NCBI GenBank assembly: GCA_027559495.1
Contig: JAMXSV010000023.1
Location: 496,001 to 560,000, forward strand
Reading direction: 5' to 3'
Length of the DNA: 64,000 bases
From: Aurifilum marmelostoma
Taxonomy: Eukaryota > Ascomycota > Sordariomycetes > Diaporthales > Cryphonectriaceae
The first letter of the stretch is position 1; the number at the start of each line of letters is the position of its first letter. The notes beneath the pieces were generated by a model. The model was not told the DNA's origin. It worked only from the letters and a program-made list of their open reading frames with translations, and did no database searches. Shown here piece by piece: positions 44,201 through 55,319 of this stretch. The position numbers were made by a program, and so were the translations under genes.

Positions 44201-44340
44201 GTGTTGAACAAAGCGGACGGAGACAACAGCAACAACAACAACATATGACTCCGAGAAGGAGGGGAAAATAAAAAGAAAACATGTTAAATCATGAAGGGTT
44301 GACTGTGAGAGAAAACGAGTCCTGAACAAGAAACAACGAG

Positions 44341-46525
44341 ATGGTCGGCGTGCCCCGTAGCAAAGGATGCCACCTCTGCGTCAAGAGGAGGGTGAAATGC
44401 GACCAGGCCCGTCCCGGTACGTTCCATGAGCGGGAAAAAGGAAAAGAAAAATCCCAAAGCCACCCCCCTTCCCCCTCTCGAGTGTACACCGCAGTGCAGC
44501 ACAGCGACTAATCCACATATAACTTCCTGTCATCTAGCATGCGGGAACTGCATCAAATACCGCGCCGAATGTCCAGGCTACGACAAGAACCACAAGTTCG
44601 TAGATGGCAAGCACGCCGTCCGGACCAGAAAGGTTGCCCGGAACCAGGAGTTTCTGCCGCCCTTTGAGACCCGGAGGGACTTCTCGTCGTCGTCGTCGGC
44701 CTTGGCGCCTGCTCCGGAGACACCGGCAACCCGGACTTTCTTGCCGTCTCATGGAGAGGAAGTCCAGGCAGGGGAGGATGCCGTTATCACCACTACCTCT
44801 GCTGTTACTACTACAGCTACCGGCTCTGAACTCGCTAGCTACTCATCCTATGGAGGAGGCAGCTGCTGGGACAGTGGCTGGTGGCAGTCTGCCACGGTCC
44901 CGGTTACCCTCCGCGAGGATGCTATCCCGCTGGTGCACAGCCTGGTGGACCAGCTGTTTGTCCTGCACTCCCGAGACGAGATTATCTTCAGTATGTCGTT
45001 CCCCAACCCTCCACCGAGGCCACCACTTTCTCGGACAACACCATACGATTTTTTTTATAGCCCTGTTGACGCAAAGTTTTAAAGGTGCACCATGGTTCAC
45101 CTCTGTCCTTGACCACCTCGGCAGGGTCACATTGCTGGACACGGCCGTCACAGCCTTTACCTTGCAGCTTGTGGGCAAGTCCAAAGGCGATGCAGTGGTC
45201 CTCTGCAGGAGCCGAGAGATGTACGGGCGAGCCCTGGGGTTCCTGCAGAGGGCGCTGAACCATCCGGTTGCTTGGAAGAGTTCAGAAACGCTAGCCACCA
45301 CCATCATTTGCTGTATCTTTGAGGTAAAGTCGACATCGCCATTTCTCTGTACAAAAAGACCATCCATAATGCTGACTCCGTGGGGTGTGTTACTTTTCCT
45401 TGGGAATAAAGCTATTTGCTGGCACACAGGATCCTCTCACCTGGATGTTGCATGCCACTGGTGTTGGCAAATTAGTCCAGCAGCGTGGTCCGGCTTCCTT
45501 CTCATCCCCTTTTGATAGGGCTCTATTGCGGAGTGTTCGGCCGATACTTGTAAGTTGCTTACCTTGTGTGTTCCATAGATCAGACCGATATCCCAGTTGC
45601 ACATGTGATCTTGAACGCTTATCCTTCTCGAATCTGCGACTATACCCCATCTTTCGAGGACCATAACATGCTCCTCACTGTCTAGATTCTATATTAAACC
45701 CTCTGAAAATAGATATCAAAATCCATCTTTGCTGGCCAGGACTGTTTCCTAGACCGCCCAAGATGGAAAAGACTCTCCGGCCGCCTGAGCATGGACGCAC
45801 ATCCGAACGACCACCGTTCCCAGCCCCAAGCCATCCCCGACCACGCAGACAGCACATCCTCATCCTCACTCTCGTACTCCTCAAGATGGGCCTTGGGCGC
45901 TCACCACGACCCCTACTTTGTCCTCAGTGCCGAGATGCCCAGTGTGGTGCGCGTGGGCTACAACGTCCGCCACAGCAGGAAGCGCGGCATCGAGCCGGAC
46001 CCGGAGCAGATCGACGAGCTGCGGCCCAGATGCGAGAGGCTGCGCGCCGAGTTTCTCGCGTGGCATGAGCGGGCGCAGGCCATAGGTGCCGTGGCGAGCC
46101 CTGTCGAGGTACCCTCTACCGACCCGGCCTCGCCGTTTGATACGGTGCTGCATTTTCGGAGTCCCTGGGAAGGGGCTATGGTGATAGGGTACTGGGCCAA
46201 TATGCTCATCTTGCAGGAGTGCCTGAACCAGTGTGAGGTAGGGCCGGAGAGGCCGTTCCAGGAGAGTAATGTGATGATCGCAACGGATATCTTGCGGACG
46301 ATGGAGCATATCGGGGACGGGCTTATGGGGCCGTACAGGATGGGATATGGGATGCGAGTCGCTTACGACTTTGTGGATCGGCCCACGCAGCTATGGATGC
46401 TGATGATGGTGGAGAAATATAACAAAAAGTACGAATCGGTGTCGAGGGATGTGTATCCCGAGGAGCCCATCACCCGTGGCGAGAGTGGTGATGACCAGGC
46501 CGACCAGGGAGGCTCGTCACCATGA
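44341..46525 (+). CDS. Zn2Cys6 fungal-specific transcription factor
   Basis: Five exons joining 44341..44416, 44538..44990, 45085..45323, 45412..45549 and 45713..46525, 572 residues in whole codons. Residues about 10-36 form the binuclear zinc cluster CHLCVKRRVKCDQARPACGNCIKYRAEC (spacing CX2CX6CX6CX2CX6C). Intron 1 falls between cysteines 3 and 4. The remainder resembles the C-terminal regulatory domain of this class (Fungal_trans_2/DUF3468 type): IPLVHSLVDQLFVLHSRDE, then APWFTSVLDHLG, QDPLTWMLHATGVGKLVQQRG, FDRALLRSVRPIL, QDCFLDRPRWKRL and SPWEGAMVIGYWANMLILQE. Intron 4 (163 nt) ends at AAAATAG, which restores the conserved ISKSIFAGQDCFLD junction. Such factors bind CGG-type sites and act in the nucleus. 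The target genes cannot be inferred, because no cluster adjoins it. Confidence 0.85.
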
Positions 46526-47367
46526 GGACATAGTATACGGACGATTCGTGGCGAATAACTGCAGCAGGTGTGGAGGCTCGACGTCGTCTTCGAGAAACAC
46601 CCGGCTTGAAACACTGCGTAGCTGTTCACAAATGGCTCAGCACATGATCCAGACTCAGAAGGTTGCACGCATGGACAGCCTGAGGATGCGGCACGATGCA
46701 CAAGGGAGGACGAGAATCGAGGCCTTGTCAGAGAGGCCCCGGCAGTGAAGGTTCAAGCGACACCAGAATCTCATCAGCAGCAGGTGTCCATCCGGTTCTT
46801 CCGCTCAAGATCTCGCCTATGTGCCATCATTTCCTTCGGGAAGAGTAATCTCGATCTCGATCTTCCCGTGCGTGTGTGTGTTCCCCGCGAGGGAAGCACG
46901 GCTGACGGCATCGAGTCTCGTGATATCAAACACACACACCACTCATGTCGGGCTTCGGCCGCAACTTCTCAAAAGACAGCCCCACTGGGGTTTGGGCCTT
47001 CCCTGTGTGGGATTACAAGCGTCGTCGTCATCTGTGTTCGACGAGAACGGGGTCCTACGGTATGGCAGGCGCGACGGCAATATCGTGGGAAGGAAGGAAG
47101 AAAGGCAGAAGAGGAAGGAGCAAAGAAAGAAGGTAAATTGCTACAAATATAAATACAGACTCCTCTCTCTCTCTCTCTTTCTTTTCACCAGATACTGGTC
47201 TGCCTTCTTCGCTTTCCCACCTCCTTTACAACAAGTGCACCACTCCTTCTCACTTCATATCACTGTCAGTCTCTCTGCCCTGACGACCGAAACATCTCTC
47301 CCCTCACTTCGATAGAGACCCCAACATTGATTCGACCTTCACCCATCTGTCCAATCATACACCCATC
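46526..47367. other. intergenic, 0.84 kb
   Basis: 3' region of the Zn2Cys6 gene and promoter of the small secreted-protein gene. A (TC)n-rich stretch lies at about 47162-47182. No gene is supported. Confidence 0.5.
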
Positions 47368-47710
47368 ATGAATCTCAAAGGCCTTCTGGCGCTCTGCCTC
47401 GCTGCCACCAACGCCGTGGCGGCCCCCCCAGCTCCCCCAATCGTCAACAGCTGCAGCTCCACCTCTATCTATCACCACAGCTGCCTCAGACTGTGCCACG
47501 TCCTGCCTCAGGATTGCAGCACGCGGCACCATCACGACAGCTCCGACCGCCGGCGGCAAGGGCCCGAGGTCCTGGCACCCATTCTCATGGGCCTCGGACT
47601 GGCCTTTTGTTCCTCATGACATGGACCAAGAGGGCGTGGACAAGGCCACCCCAACTCAATCGATCGCACTCGACGAGCGCAGTGAAATTTTCCAGGGGAA
47701 GAGAGATTAA
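47368..47710 (+). CDS. small secreted protein with probable run-length frameshift
   Basis: The ATG at 47368 opens a clear signal peptide (MNLKGLLALCLAATNAVA). Read as given, the frame continues for 83 residues to 47619. If the C7 run at 47423-47429 were C6, the frame instead continues APQLPQSSTAAAPPLSITTA, then SDCATSCLRIAARGTITTAP, GGKGPRSWHPFSWASDWPFV and on to QGKRD with a stop at 47708-47710, about 113 residues. The corrected version has better composition for a secreted fungal protein, with a CATSC pair, an acidic C-terminal half and a KR dibasic pair one residue from the end. I recognise no family. Both readings agree on the signal peptide, so secretion is well supported but the mature sequence is not. 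Confidence 0.45.
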
Positions 47711-48470
47711 GCTGCCCTGTCAATTGGAAGATAATCACGAGAAGGACAACGATAGTGATGACGACCTCGTCGTTGTCGGGGTGTCTATCCATATCCCAAC
47801 TTCTGGGCCTAAGCCCTGTCACCCATTTCCTTAGATCCAGCCTTTTCCATCGTTCCCAGCGCCGAAAAAAGAGTCTCACGAGATCTTATTATGACGACTG
47901 AGGGCTTGGGATCATCGTCCATACTGGATGCTGCTAAATGTGTATCGGTTGATGAGCTCAGAAGGCACAGGTGTTCTTGTTTCTGTGGACTTTATGTTTA
48001 TCTTCTTCTTGGGGGCTGACTGGAGGTGATTCCTCTTGTAACTCTTGCTTAATCTGGATCTTTGCATCCTCAGCTTGTTGTGAGATAGTATGAGATAGAG
48101 GAAGGTTTCCCCCAGAGGAAGCCAGGAAGGGTAGCTTTCTTTGGACGTCATACTTCTGCAGGTTGTCACCATAAATCCCCCCCCCCCTCTTTCTGTTCAG
48201 CAAGCTATTGTATAATTATCTTCTGAACAACCTTCAAGTATTAGTGAAATCAAACCCTTGCTCTACTGGTCTCCTGTCTTGTTGCACTATGGTTCTCGAC
48301 ACATATATCAAGCAACTAGTTGCTGACATGACGCATAATTAAAGCTGCTTTCAAAATGTACTCAATTTACACATGAATGTATTAACACCAACTCCGGAAC
48401 CTTACTCTATAGGCTTGTTTGCCAATAATCACTACACGCCCTCGCGTTTGCACGCCCGTCCGTCTACTAA
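47711..48470. other. intergenic, 0.76 kb, convergent
   Basis: The shared 3' region of the secreted-protein gene (+) and the MFS gene (-). AT-richer than its neighbours. No gene or strong terminator structure was seen. Confidence 0.5.
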
Positions 48471-50774
48471 TCAAGCATAGTCCAGCCCACTCGAGCTCTT
48501 GTTCCTTACCAGCGTCGCCCGGTCCAGACTCCGGCGCGAGGTAGTCTTGCTCCCACCAGGTGCCATCGCCGAGAGCCCCTCCACGCTATGCCGCGGTGTT
48601 GTCGTACTGTCCTCCTGGTCCTGCTGCTGCCGCCGGCCCCCTCCGTCTCCAGCCTCCATGGTGTCCACGGCAGAGTAGTGAGGCCCCTCCTCAGCCTCGT
48701 CGCGGATGAGGTGGATGAACCACGCCGACGCGCCGACGGTCACGCCGCCTATGGCCATGACGATGGCGATGGAGTGGTCGCCGGGGGTGCCGCGTGGTTT
48801 CTGGAAGATCTTGAAGATGAGGCTGGAGCCGACGGTGGCGATGATCTGCGGAGCGGCGATGGCCATGTTGTGGATGCCCAGGATCACGCCGGCCTGGTCG
48901 GTCTCCTCGTTTTCATTGTCGTCGTCGTCGAGCTTGTGGTCCTGGTCGGAGGTGTAGCCATCGAACCGAGATGGACCTGCTGCGGGGGCGGAGGAGGACG
49001 AGGACGAGGAGGGGAAAGAAGGATCGTGGGCTGCAAGGCCGGTCGAGGGAGAGGAGGAGAATGCGTGCTTTCTCTGACGGGCAAGGGTGTCGCGGCGGCT
49101 GATCTCTGCACTGATGATGGCAAAGGGCGCCCAGAGGGTCAGGGCCCAGGTGATGCCCACGAGGCCGACGAGAACAGTGGCGGCGGGCACGGTGCGGACG
49201 ATGACCGTGCAGAGCATGCTGACCATGAACAGCAGCTGGGATAACATCCACGCTCGGCGGAGAGTCAGGCCTGGGATGATGAGACGGTCTGTCCAGGACC
49301 TTTTTTCACCACCATACGTTGTGTGGAGGGACGTAGAGGGGCCCTCGCCTGGTGCTGCCTCCTCGCCGACAGGCTGGCTGTCGTAGGTCGGCGCGATGAA
49401 GAAGGGCAGGAAGACGTTGGTGGTCAGGCTGGTGATGGCAAAGATGAGCAGGGCAAAGGTGCCCACCCGGGTGGCCTTCTCGTACAGCCTGTCCACCTCC
49501 TCAGGGGTCATGTGTGGGTTCTCCTCGAGATACGGCTGGACGTAGATCTCGCCAATGTAGGAGGATGTGTAGAAGAGCATCGGAAAGAAGCCGATCCAAG
49601 CGCAGAACTGCACGATGCACACCTTCTTCGTCTGCGGCGGGAGCCTCCTGATGGAAGTGAAGAGCTTGACAAAGAACGAGAGGGCCCCTGGCCGCCGCGA
49701 GGCCGACTTGGGCCCGTCGAGGCGCGGGTCTCTCTCCTTGATGGCCATGCTCATCAGCACGGTACCTCCCAGGGCCACGCTGGCAATAACGCAAAGGCAC
49801 TTGAACTGGGTGTCGCCGAGCCACCACATGATCTTGGGGAGGTCCACGTAGCCAGCAATGTAACCAATGATGTTGCCCACGCCCGTGATCCTGCTGGCCA
49901 TGGCATTGGCGGCTTCCTGCTGGTGTGCTGGGGCACAATCAACGATGAAGGCGCGGATTGCAGCTTGGACTTTTTGGGACGGTGGAGAGATTTAGCAAGC
50001 TGCGCACACAGACTTGACGGCCAGGGTCGCAGACAAAGAGAAGACAGAAACAAACAGGGTAGGTAGCTCACCTGTATTGATGGAGAAATCGAGGATATAA
50101 ACCCATATCACGGCGAAGACGATAACGGTATTCTTGACTCCCTGCGAGGCCGGATCTGCCCCAAAGAGACTCAAGAACCCACCGACAATATCCTTGGACC
50201 AGGCGAGAATCATCAGGGAGGCCATGGTGGCTGCAGCCCCTCCGAGCATGAACGGTTTCCTCTTGCCCCAGGGGACCCTGCACCTGTCGCTAAGCATACC
50301 GACATAAGGCTGGACCAGTGTGCCCGTCAGCGGCCCAGCGATCCAGACCAGAGCCATCAGGGACTTGCTCAGGCCCAGCGACAATAGATATGGCGAACCG
50401 TTGGACAGCTCTACCGACCAGGCGATCTGTAGACCCCCGATGCTTATGGTCAACAGGATCAGGTACCATATGCTCTTGGTAGACTGGAACTCCGCGTCTC
50501 CGTCCGCCGCGGAACGAGAGCGACCTCCTGGCCCCAGAAATCCATGTCGCTCGTGAGAACTCGAGCCTGAGGAGGAGGAGAGTAGGGGTGACACCTCGCT
50601 GACCTCATCGTCGTCCTGTCTGTCTCCTACATCGGGAACCTTGACCGATATGCTACTTCGCGTTGGCGTGGATGCTGGGTCTTGACTGCTCGATGAGGGG
50701 GTTTGTGGTTCGGGACCCTCGGAGGTAGCAGCAGCACCTCCTCTATCTGAGGATTCGGCTTTTGACGAAGTCAT
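48471..50774 (-). CDS. GPH/sucrose-type MFS sugar:H+ symporter
   Basis: Exons are complement(48471..49969, 50072..50774), 733 residues, with a 102-nt intron (GTGAGC donor, AAAAAG acceptor, phase 1). A Ser-rich cytosolic N-terminus of about 90 residues precedes about 12 transmembrane segments. Family marks are the first helix LILLTISIGGLQIAWSVEL, GSPYLLSLGLSKSLMALVWI, AGPLTGTLVQPYVGMLSDR with the loop CRVPWGKRKPFM (the R-x-G-R/K-R-x-P/F signature), and IVDCAPAHQQEAANAMASR. These match fungal and plant sucrose/alpha-glucoside proton symporters such as fission yeast Sut1, at the plasma membrane. A long cytosolic loop rich in Ser and acidic residues separates later helices, and the C-terminal tail is Ser/Thr-rich, possibly for regulation. 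Substrate (sucrose or maltose) is inferred from the family only. Confidence 0.87.
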
Positions 50775-52490
50775 GCGTGAGAGAGTCGAACCACTGTACT
50801 GGTGTCTGATTCGTACCAGGACTCGAGCATTCGGTACTCAAAATGAAACCTCGATTATCGTGCGCCTGGTCCACCTTTTATAGCTGTCCTTAACAAGTCT
50901 CTGCACGGTTATCGGTCTCCTGGAAGGGGGGTCATATAGTAACTATGAATACGAGCAGAAAAGAGAAAGGGGAAGAAAAGATGCGTGAGTGAGCAATCCT
51001 CGTAGGAGGGGGAACAAAGGAGTGTGTGCTAAGGTGCCTCTCTAAAGCAAGACACAGTTCGTGATGCAGACAGAAGATGAGGGAGAAGATCCCCAGGTGA
51101 TGAGAATGAGTTGATTAGATAGTATATACGCCTTCCTCCTTCTATTTTGAGGATGACTGTGGCGGGTGTGTGTATATGTGTGGATGATCTAGGAAAGTTG
51201 ACAGTACAAGAGAGAAGAGATGAAAAATGGAAGGACATCAAGTTAGCCTTGTGGTCTGTTGAGAGAGATGCATGCTGAGAGAGCTGAGTGTCACTGAGCT
51301 GAGAGGGCAGGGCGCCAAGGCTAAGCCTGAGCCTAAGCCTGGAAGATTCGACGTCACAGGTGCTGAGGCCACCCCCCCCCCCCCAGTCTTGCAGGCTGTT
51401 CCCGTGGTCGCACAGCATGACAGGGGGGGGAGGGTCTTACGAACAGCTGGTTCTCCAATTAAACCACTTTTTTACCCCAGACATTTTACTTTGGACGTTT
51501 CCCACGTGTCTCAAGGTCCTTGGGGCTCCATCAGCAGACATGCAGAAATAGTCCTATTCGAGAGGTAAAGGCAATGAATTTCTGCAGATGAAAAGACCCG
51601 TATGATCTTGATAGTATCCGTGCAGTATCTACTAGGGACTACTATAGTGGTAGTGCCCTGCTCTGAGGGAGGTTTCTTCCTGAAACGGGGCCTAATCTGT
51701 ACTGATACAACAGGCCCACAGCATGCCATTATAGCACTATGGGCTGCTGGCTGATCCCAGTAGCGCCTACTTGGTGGCTGTTAGGTACATGCCACAGTAC
51801 TTGGCACCACTACAGTTGTGGGTACTTACAATACTGAGAGGACCGCACGTTATATCAGTGGGTTCTGGAGACTACAATCAACACTCTACTTGACTATAAT
51901 ACATAGATTCACTATTCAATTGACTTCTATTAAGGAACTGAACATCAATACATATTTATAGACACATCTGGTCACGGAGGCAGACGATCGTAACTCCAGA
52001 CCCTAACCCTCGTCTCGTCTGATAATATCAGAGGGCGCTGATGGGTCTCGGGTGGGACCGAAGTGGACAGGTTGACAAGGGCAGGATAGCGCAGATGCCA
52101 AACGGCAGAAGTTCCCAGGCTGAGCTCTGTAGCCGACATTGGAATTCGCGGATTGCGTCGTCATGTCTCTGGCCCTCTCCCCTCTCATTATTTGCTGCTG
52201 CTGCTATCTTCCCACCAACACCCTCGCTCCTTCAACAACAACAACAACACTACTCTTGACGAGTTAATTTGGTTACTTGAGCTCACATCTTGGAAAGCTG
52301 GTTGGTGTCAGAAAGTGTGCCTTGACCTGCGCAGGCCCAGTCCGAGATCCCATGTGTCGACCACGTCCATTACGAGGCCACCCATCGTGACGGTCCATCC
52401 CCCGTCGCTATCCATCCTTTGACGCCCCGAAACACCTCTCTTCTGACCATCGACTCATTCGAACGCCCCTTCTGAGTGTGGCCCCCGACC
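50775..52490. other. intergenic, 1.7 kb, divergent promoter region
   Basis: This separates the MFS gene (-) from the Na+/H+ exchanger (+). Short C and G runs lie near 51371 and 51422. No frame longer than about 130 codons and no coding features were seen. Confidence 0.5.
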
Positions 52491-54824
52491 ATGCTCGACA
52501 ACCTGTTCGCCAGCGCCGTCGACCTTTCCCGTATGCGCCCCCGTCTCTTAACCCTGTCCCTCCTTCGTGACATCCGCCCGACAACGCTGACATATTTTTC
52601 TTCTTTCTCTGTAGGGCGGGCAGCTGAAGAGACTGACCCTGACGGTACGAGCGCTTGAACCCAGAGCACCCACCCATGCGACGTCTGCGCGACGCGAGAG
52701 AGCTGACGAGATATATCGCGAGCAGGAGAGGATGCCTCCGAGAAGGAGATCTACGCATCATGGGCCATCTTCATCCTGATCATGCTGATGATTGTGGCCC
52801 TCTTCACCAGTTACTTTCTACAGCAGAAGAAGGTCACGGCCATACACGAGACTGTCGCATCCATCTTTGCCGGTGCGCCGCCCTCCCCTCTCCTCTTCTC
52901 CCTTACAAGATCTAGTACTGACGAACTGACATGATGCGCCTAGGCATGATCGTCGGACTTACCCTACGCGTCGCAGGTGGTGAGACACTCCAGAATCTCG
53001 TCAGTTTCGACTACCAGATCTTCTTCAATCTCCTCCTGCCCCCGATCATCCTGTCCTCGGGCTACGAGCTGCACCAGAGCAACTTCTTCCGGAACATCGG
53101 AACGATCCTGACCTTTGCCTTTGCCGGCACCTTCCTGTCCGCCGTCGTCATCGGCGTTATATTATGGGTGTACACGCGGATTCCCCTCGATGGCCTGGAT
53201 ATGGGCTGGGTGGACGCCATCTCGGTCGGCGCCACGCTGTCCGCCACGGACCCTGTCACCATCCTGGCTATCTTCAACTCATACAAAGTCGACCCCAAAC
53301 TCTACACCATCATCTTTGGCGAGTCCATTCTAAACGACGCCATCGCCATTGTCATCTTTGAGGCCGCGCAAAAGTCAAAGACGGGCGCCGCCCACATGTC
53401 CGGGGTCGCAAGTCTTTTTTTTCGGTATCGGGACCTTCCTGTTTGACTTCTTTGGCAGCTTGGCTATCGGTGTGGCTGTCGGCATCGCCGCTGCGCTCAG
53501 TCTCAAATACACATATGTGCGGAGGTACCCCAAGATCGAGAGCTGTCTGATCGTGTTGATTGCCTATTCTACATATTTCTTCTCCCAGGCCATCAAGATG
53601 TCAGGTACGTTGTTCTGTCTGTCAGCTATCGAAGAAGGGTCCTTGCCATCACACTGACAAACCCCGCCCACAAAATTAGGTATCGTATCTTTGCTCTTCT
53701 GCGGAATCACTCTCAAGCATTACGCCTACTTCAACATGTCCAGGAGGACCCAGCTTACAACCAAGTACATCTTCCAAGTCCTGGCCCAGCTGTCTGAGAA
53801 CTTCATTTTCATCTACCTCGGGTTGTCGCTCTTCACTGGAGACGGCCTCGAGTACAAACCTCTGTTTACCATCGTCACAGTCCTGGCTGTCTGTGCTGCG
53901 AGATGGGTGGCCGTTTTCCCACTGTCGAGAGCCATCAACTGGTTTATCCGGTACCGAGCACGACGCCGCGGGATCATGGATCAACCGGACGAGCTGCCTT
54001 ATAACTACCAGGCGATGCTGTTCTGGGCTGGCCTCCGAGGCGCTGTGGGCGTGGCCCTCGCCGCGCTCATCACAGGAAATGATAGGTTTGCGCTCAAGGC
54101 GACAGTGTTGGTGGTCGTTGTCCTGACCGTGATCATATTCGGAGGCACGACAGCAAGGATGCTGGAGATCCTGAATATCCGGACTGGCGTGACGGAGGAG
54201 CTCGAGTCGGACGACGAGTTTGATATCGAAGCCGTGCCTGGGGGCAGCTATTACAAGCGCGGCGGCACAGCCATCGGCTTCAACCCACGACGAGCAGGCT
54301 CTAATGTACACCTGGACCCCGTCGACGGCGCCAACGGGAAGCGCAAAGCCGATCCGGCCGGGTGGGCATCCGGGCACAGGAGCCCGCACGGGTTGGGCAG
54401 GCCCTCGAGCATGAGCCGCAAGGGCTCGAGAAACGCGCTCGATCCAGAACAGGCGGACCTGCTCGGCAGCAACTCGAACAGTGTGACCGAGTCGGAGCTC
54501 GACAGCGACGTGGACATCTCCGACCTGCCACCCGCTGCACCAAAGCGGAGAGCGAGCCCCGCCCCCCCGACGAACAACGGGGAGAGCTCGTCCATATCAG
54601 CACCAACGGGGACAACGACGGCGGCCCGCGAGAGATCGGTCACGTTGTCGGAGGGCGCCAAGTCGGCCGCGGGGGCGCTCAAGCAGCTGCTCACGGCCGA
54701 GGACCCGTCAGCCCTGTTCAAACAGCTGGATGAGGACTTTATCAAGCCGCACCTGCTGCTTGACGACGGGCGAGGCAGGGGATCAGGCAGTGGGCATGGC
54801 AGCCCGGGAGGAGCCCACGTGTAG
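52491..54824 (+). CDS. NHX1: endosomal/vacuolar Na+(K+)/H+ exchanger, SLC9/Nhx1 type (one apparent frameshift)
   Basis: Five exons joining 52491..52530, 52615..52644, 52726..52872, 52944..53604 and 53680..54824. The first two are tiny (40 and 30 nt) and encode MLDNLFASAVDLSRRAAEETDP. Helices begin at EIYASWAIFILIMLMIVALF. Family motifs are FFNLLLPPIILSSGYEL (amiloride-site region), SVGATLSATDPVTILAIFN, the transport-site block IIFGESILNDAIAIVIFEA, QLSENFIFIYLGLSLF, and LFWAGLRGAVGVALAALI. The frame breaks at a T8 run (53415-53422). With T7, SLFFGIGTFLFDFFGSLAIG reads through, and the whole gene becomes exactly 674 codons. I read this as a run-length error. The cytosolic tail is Ser-rich and acidic, likely phosphorylated. 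Nhx1-type exchangers acidify and control traffic in late endosomes and vacuoles and give salt tolerance. Confidence 0.87.
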
Positions 54825-54875
54825 ACCAAGAGAGAGGAGATAGAAAAGCGGACCTTGGCGCTTCGGCGTGTCTTT

Positions 54876-54930
<55 letters not shown>

Positions 54931-55319
54931 TGAGTGGGTAGGTGGGTGTGTATACAGACAGGTCTTGACGTGCATTTCGAGGCGTTCTGGTGCGGGTGGG
55001 GTTGGGAATGTTCATCGGTCTGATCTCAAATTGGGATCTTGATTTTCTACGAGAGAGAGAAAGAGGTGTCTGTCAATTGAGGTGACTTTGTTGTTGTGAA
55101 TTACACGACCCGAGGCGTTAGGTCTGTAGCATGTTGATCAACCGCAGTCCAGACGGCAGTACAAAATGAATAAATTGAAATGTACCAGTTCATCTTGCCT
55201 TGCCAAATGCCGAATCTTTCTTTTTGTCTATCCAGTCTCGGGGAATATCCTGTGAAAACAGAGGAAGCAAGCGGCCCTTCATGATACAGGTAGGTGAGCT
55301 TTTCTTTGGGTTTGCTTCC
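54825..55319. other. intergenic, 0.5 kb, convergent
   Basis: The shared 3' region of the exchanger (+) and acetoacetyl-CoA synthetase (-). It holds the (GT)26 tract described separately. Confidence 0.5.
54877..54928. repeat. (GT)26 microsatellite
   Basis: About 26 perfect GT units, some 50 bp after the exchanger stop codon and therefore probably in its 3' UTR. Confidence 0.9.

Larger units (their letters stand above)
33415..44340. other. 10.9-kb low-complexity gene desert
   Basis: No gene with a recognisable domain or splice structure lies between the divergently transcribed Bni4-like gene (-) and the Zn2Cys6 gene (+). The region is packed with simple sequence: (AGG)n at 35051-35083, C19 at 35801-35819, a GGT/GCT tract at 36480-36540, long A or T runs near 36249, 37050, 37297 and 40348, a T-then-G block near 37209-37235, (CT)n at 39914-39941, (GTC)9 at 41200-41226, and many G10-G15 runs. 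Many short palindromic GTAC-containing words occur, which I cannot interpret. A 37-codon frame at 36788-36901 is listed separately. It could hold long 5' UTRs, lncRNAs or missing sequence. Confidence 0.5.
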
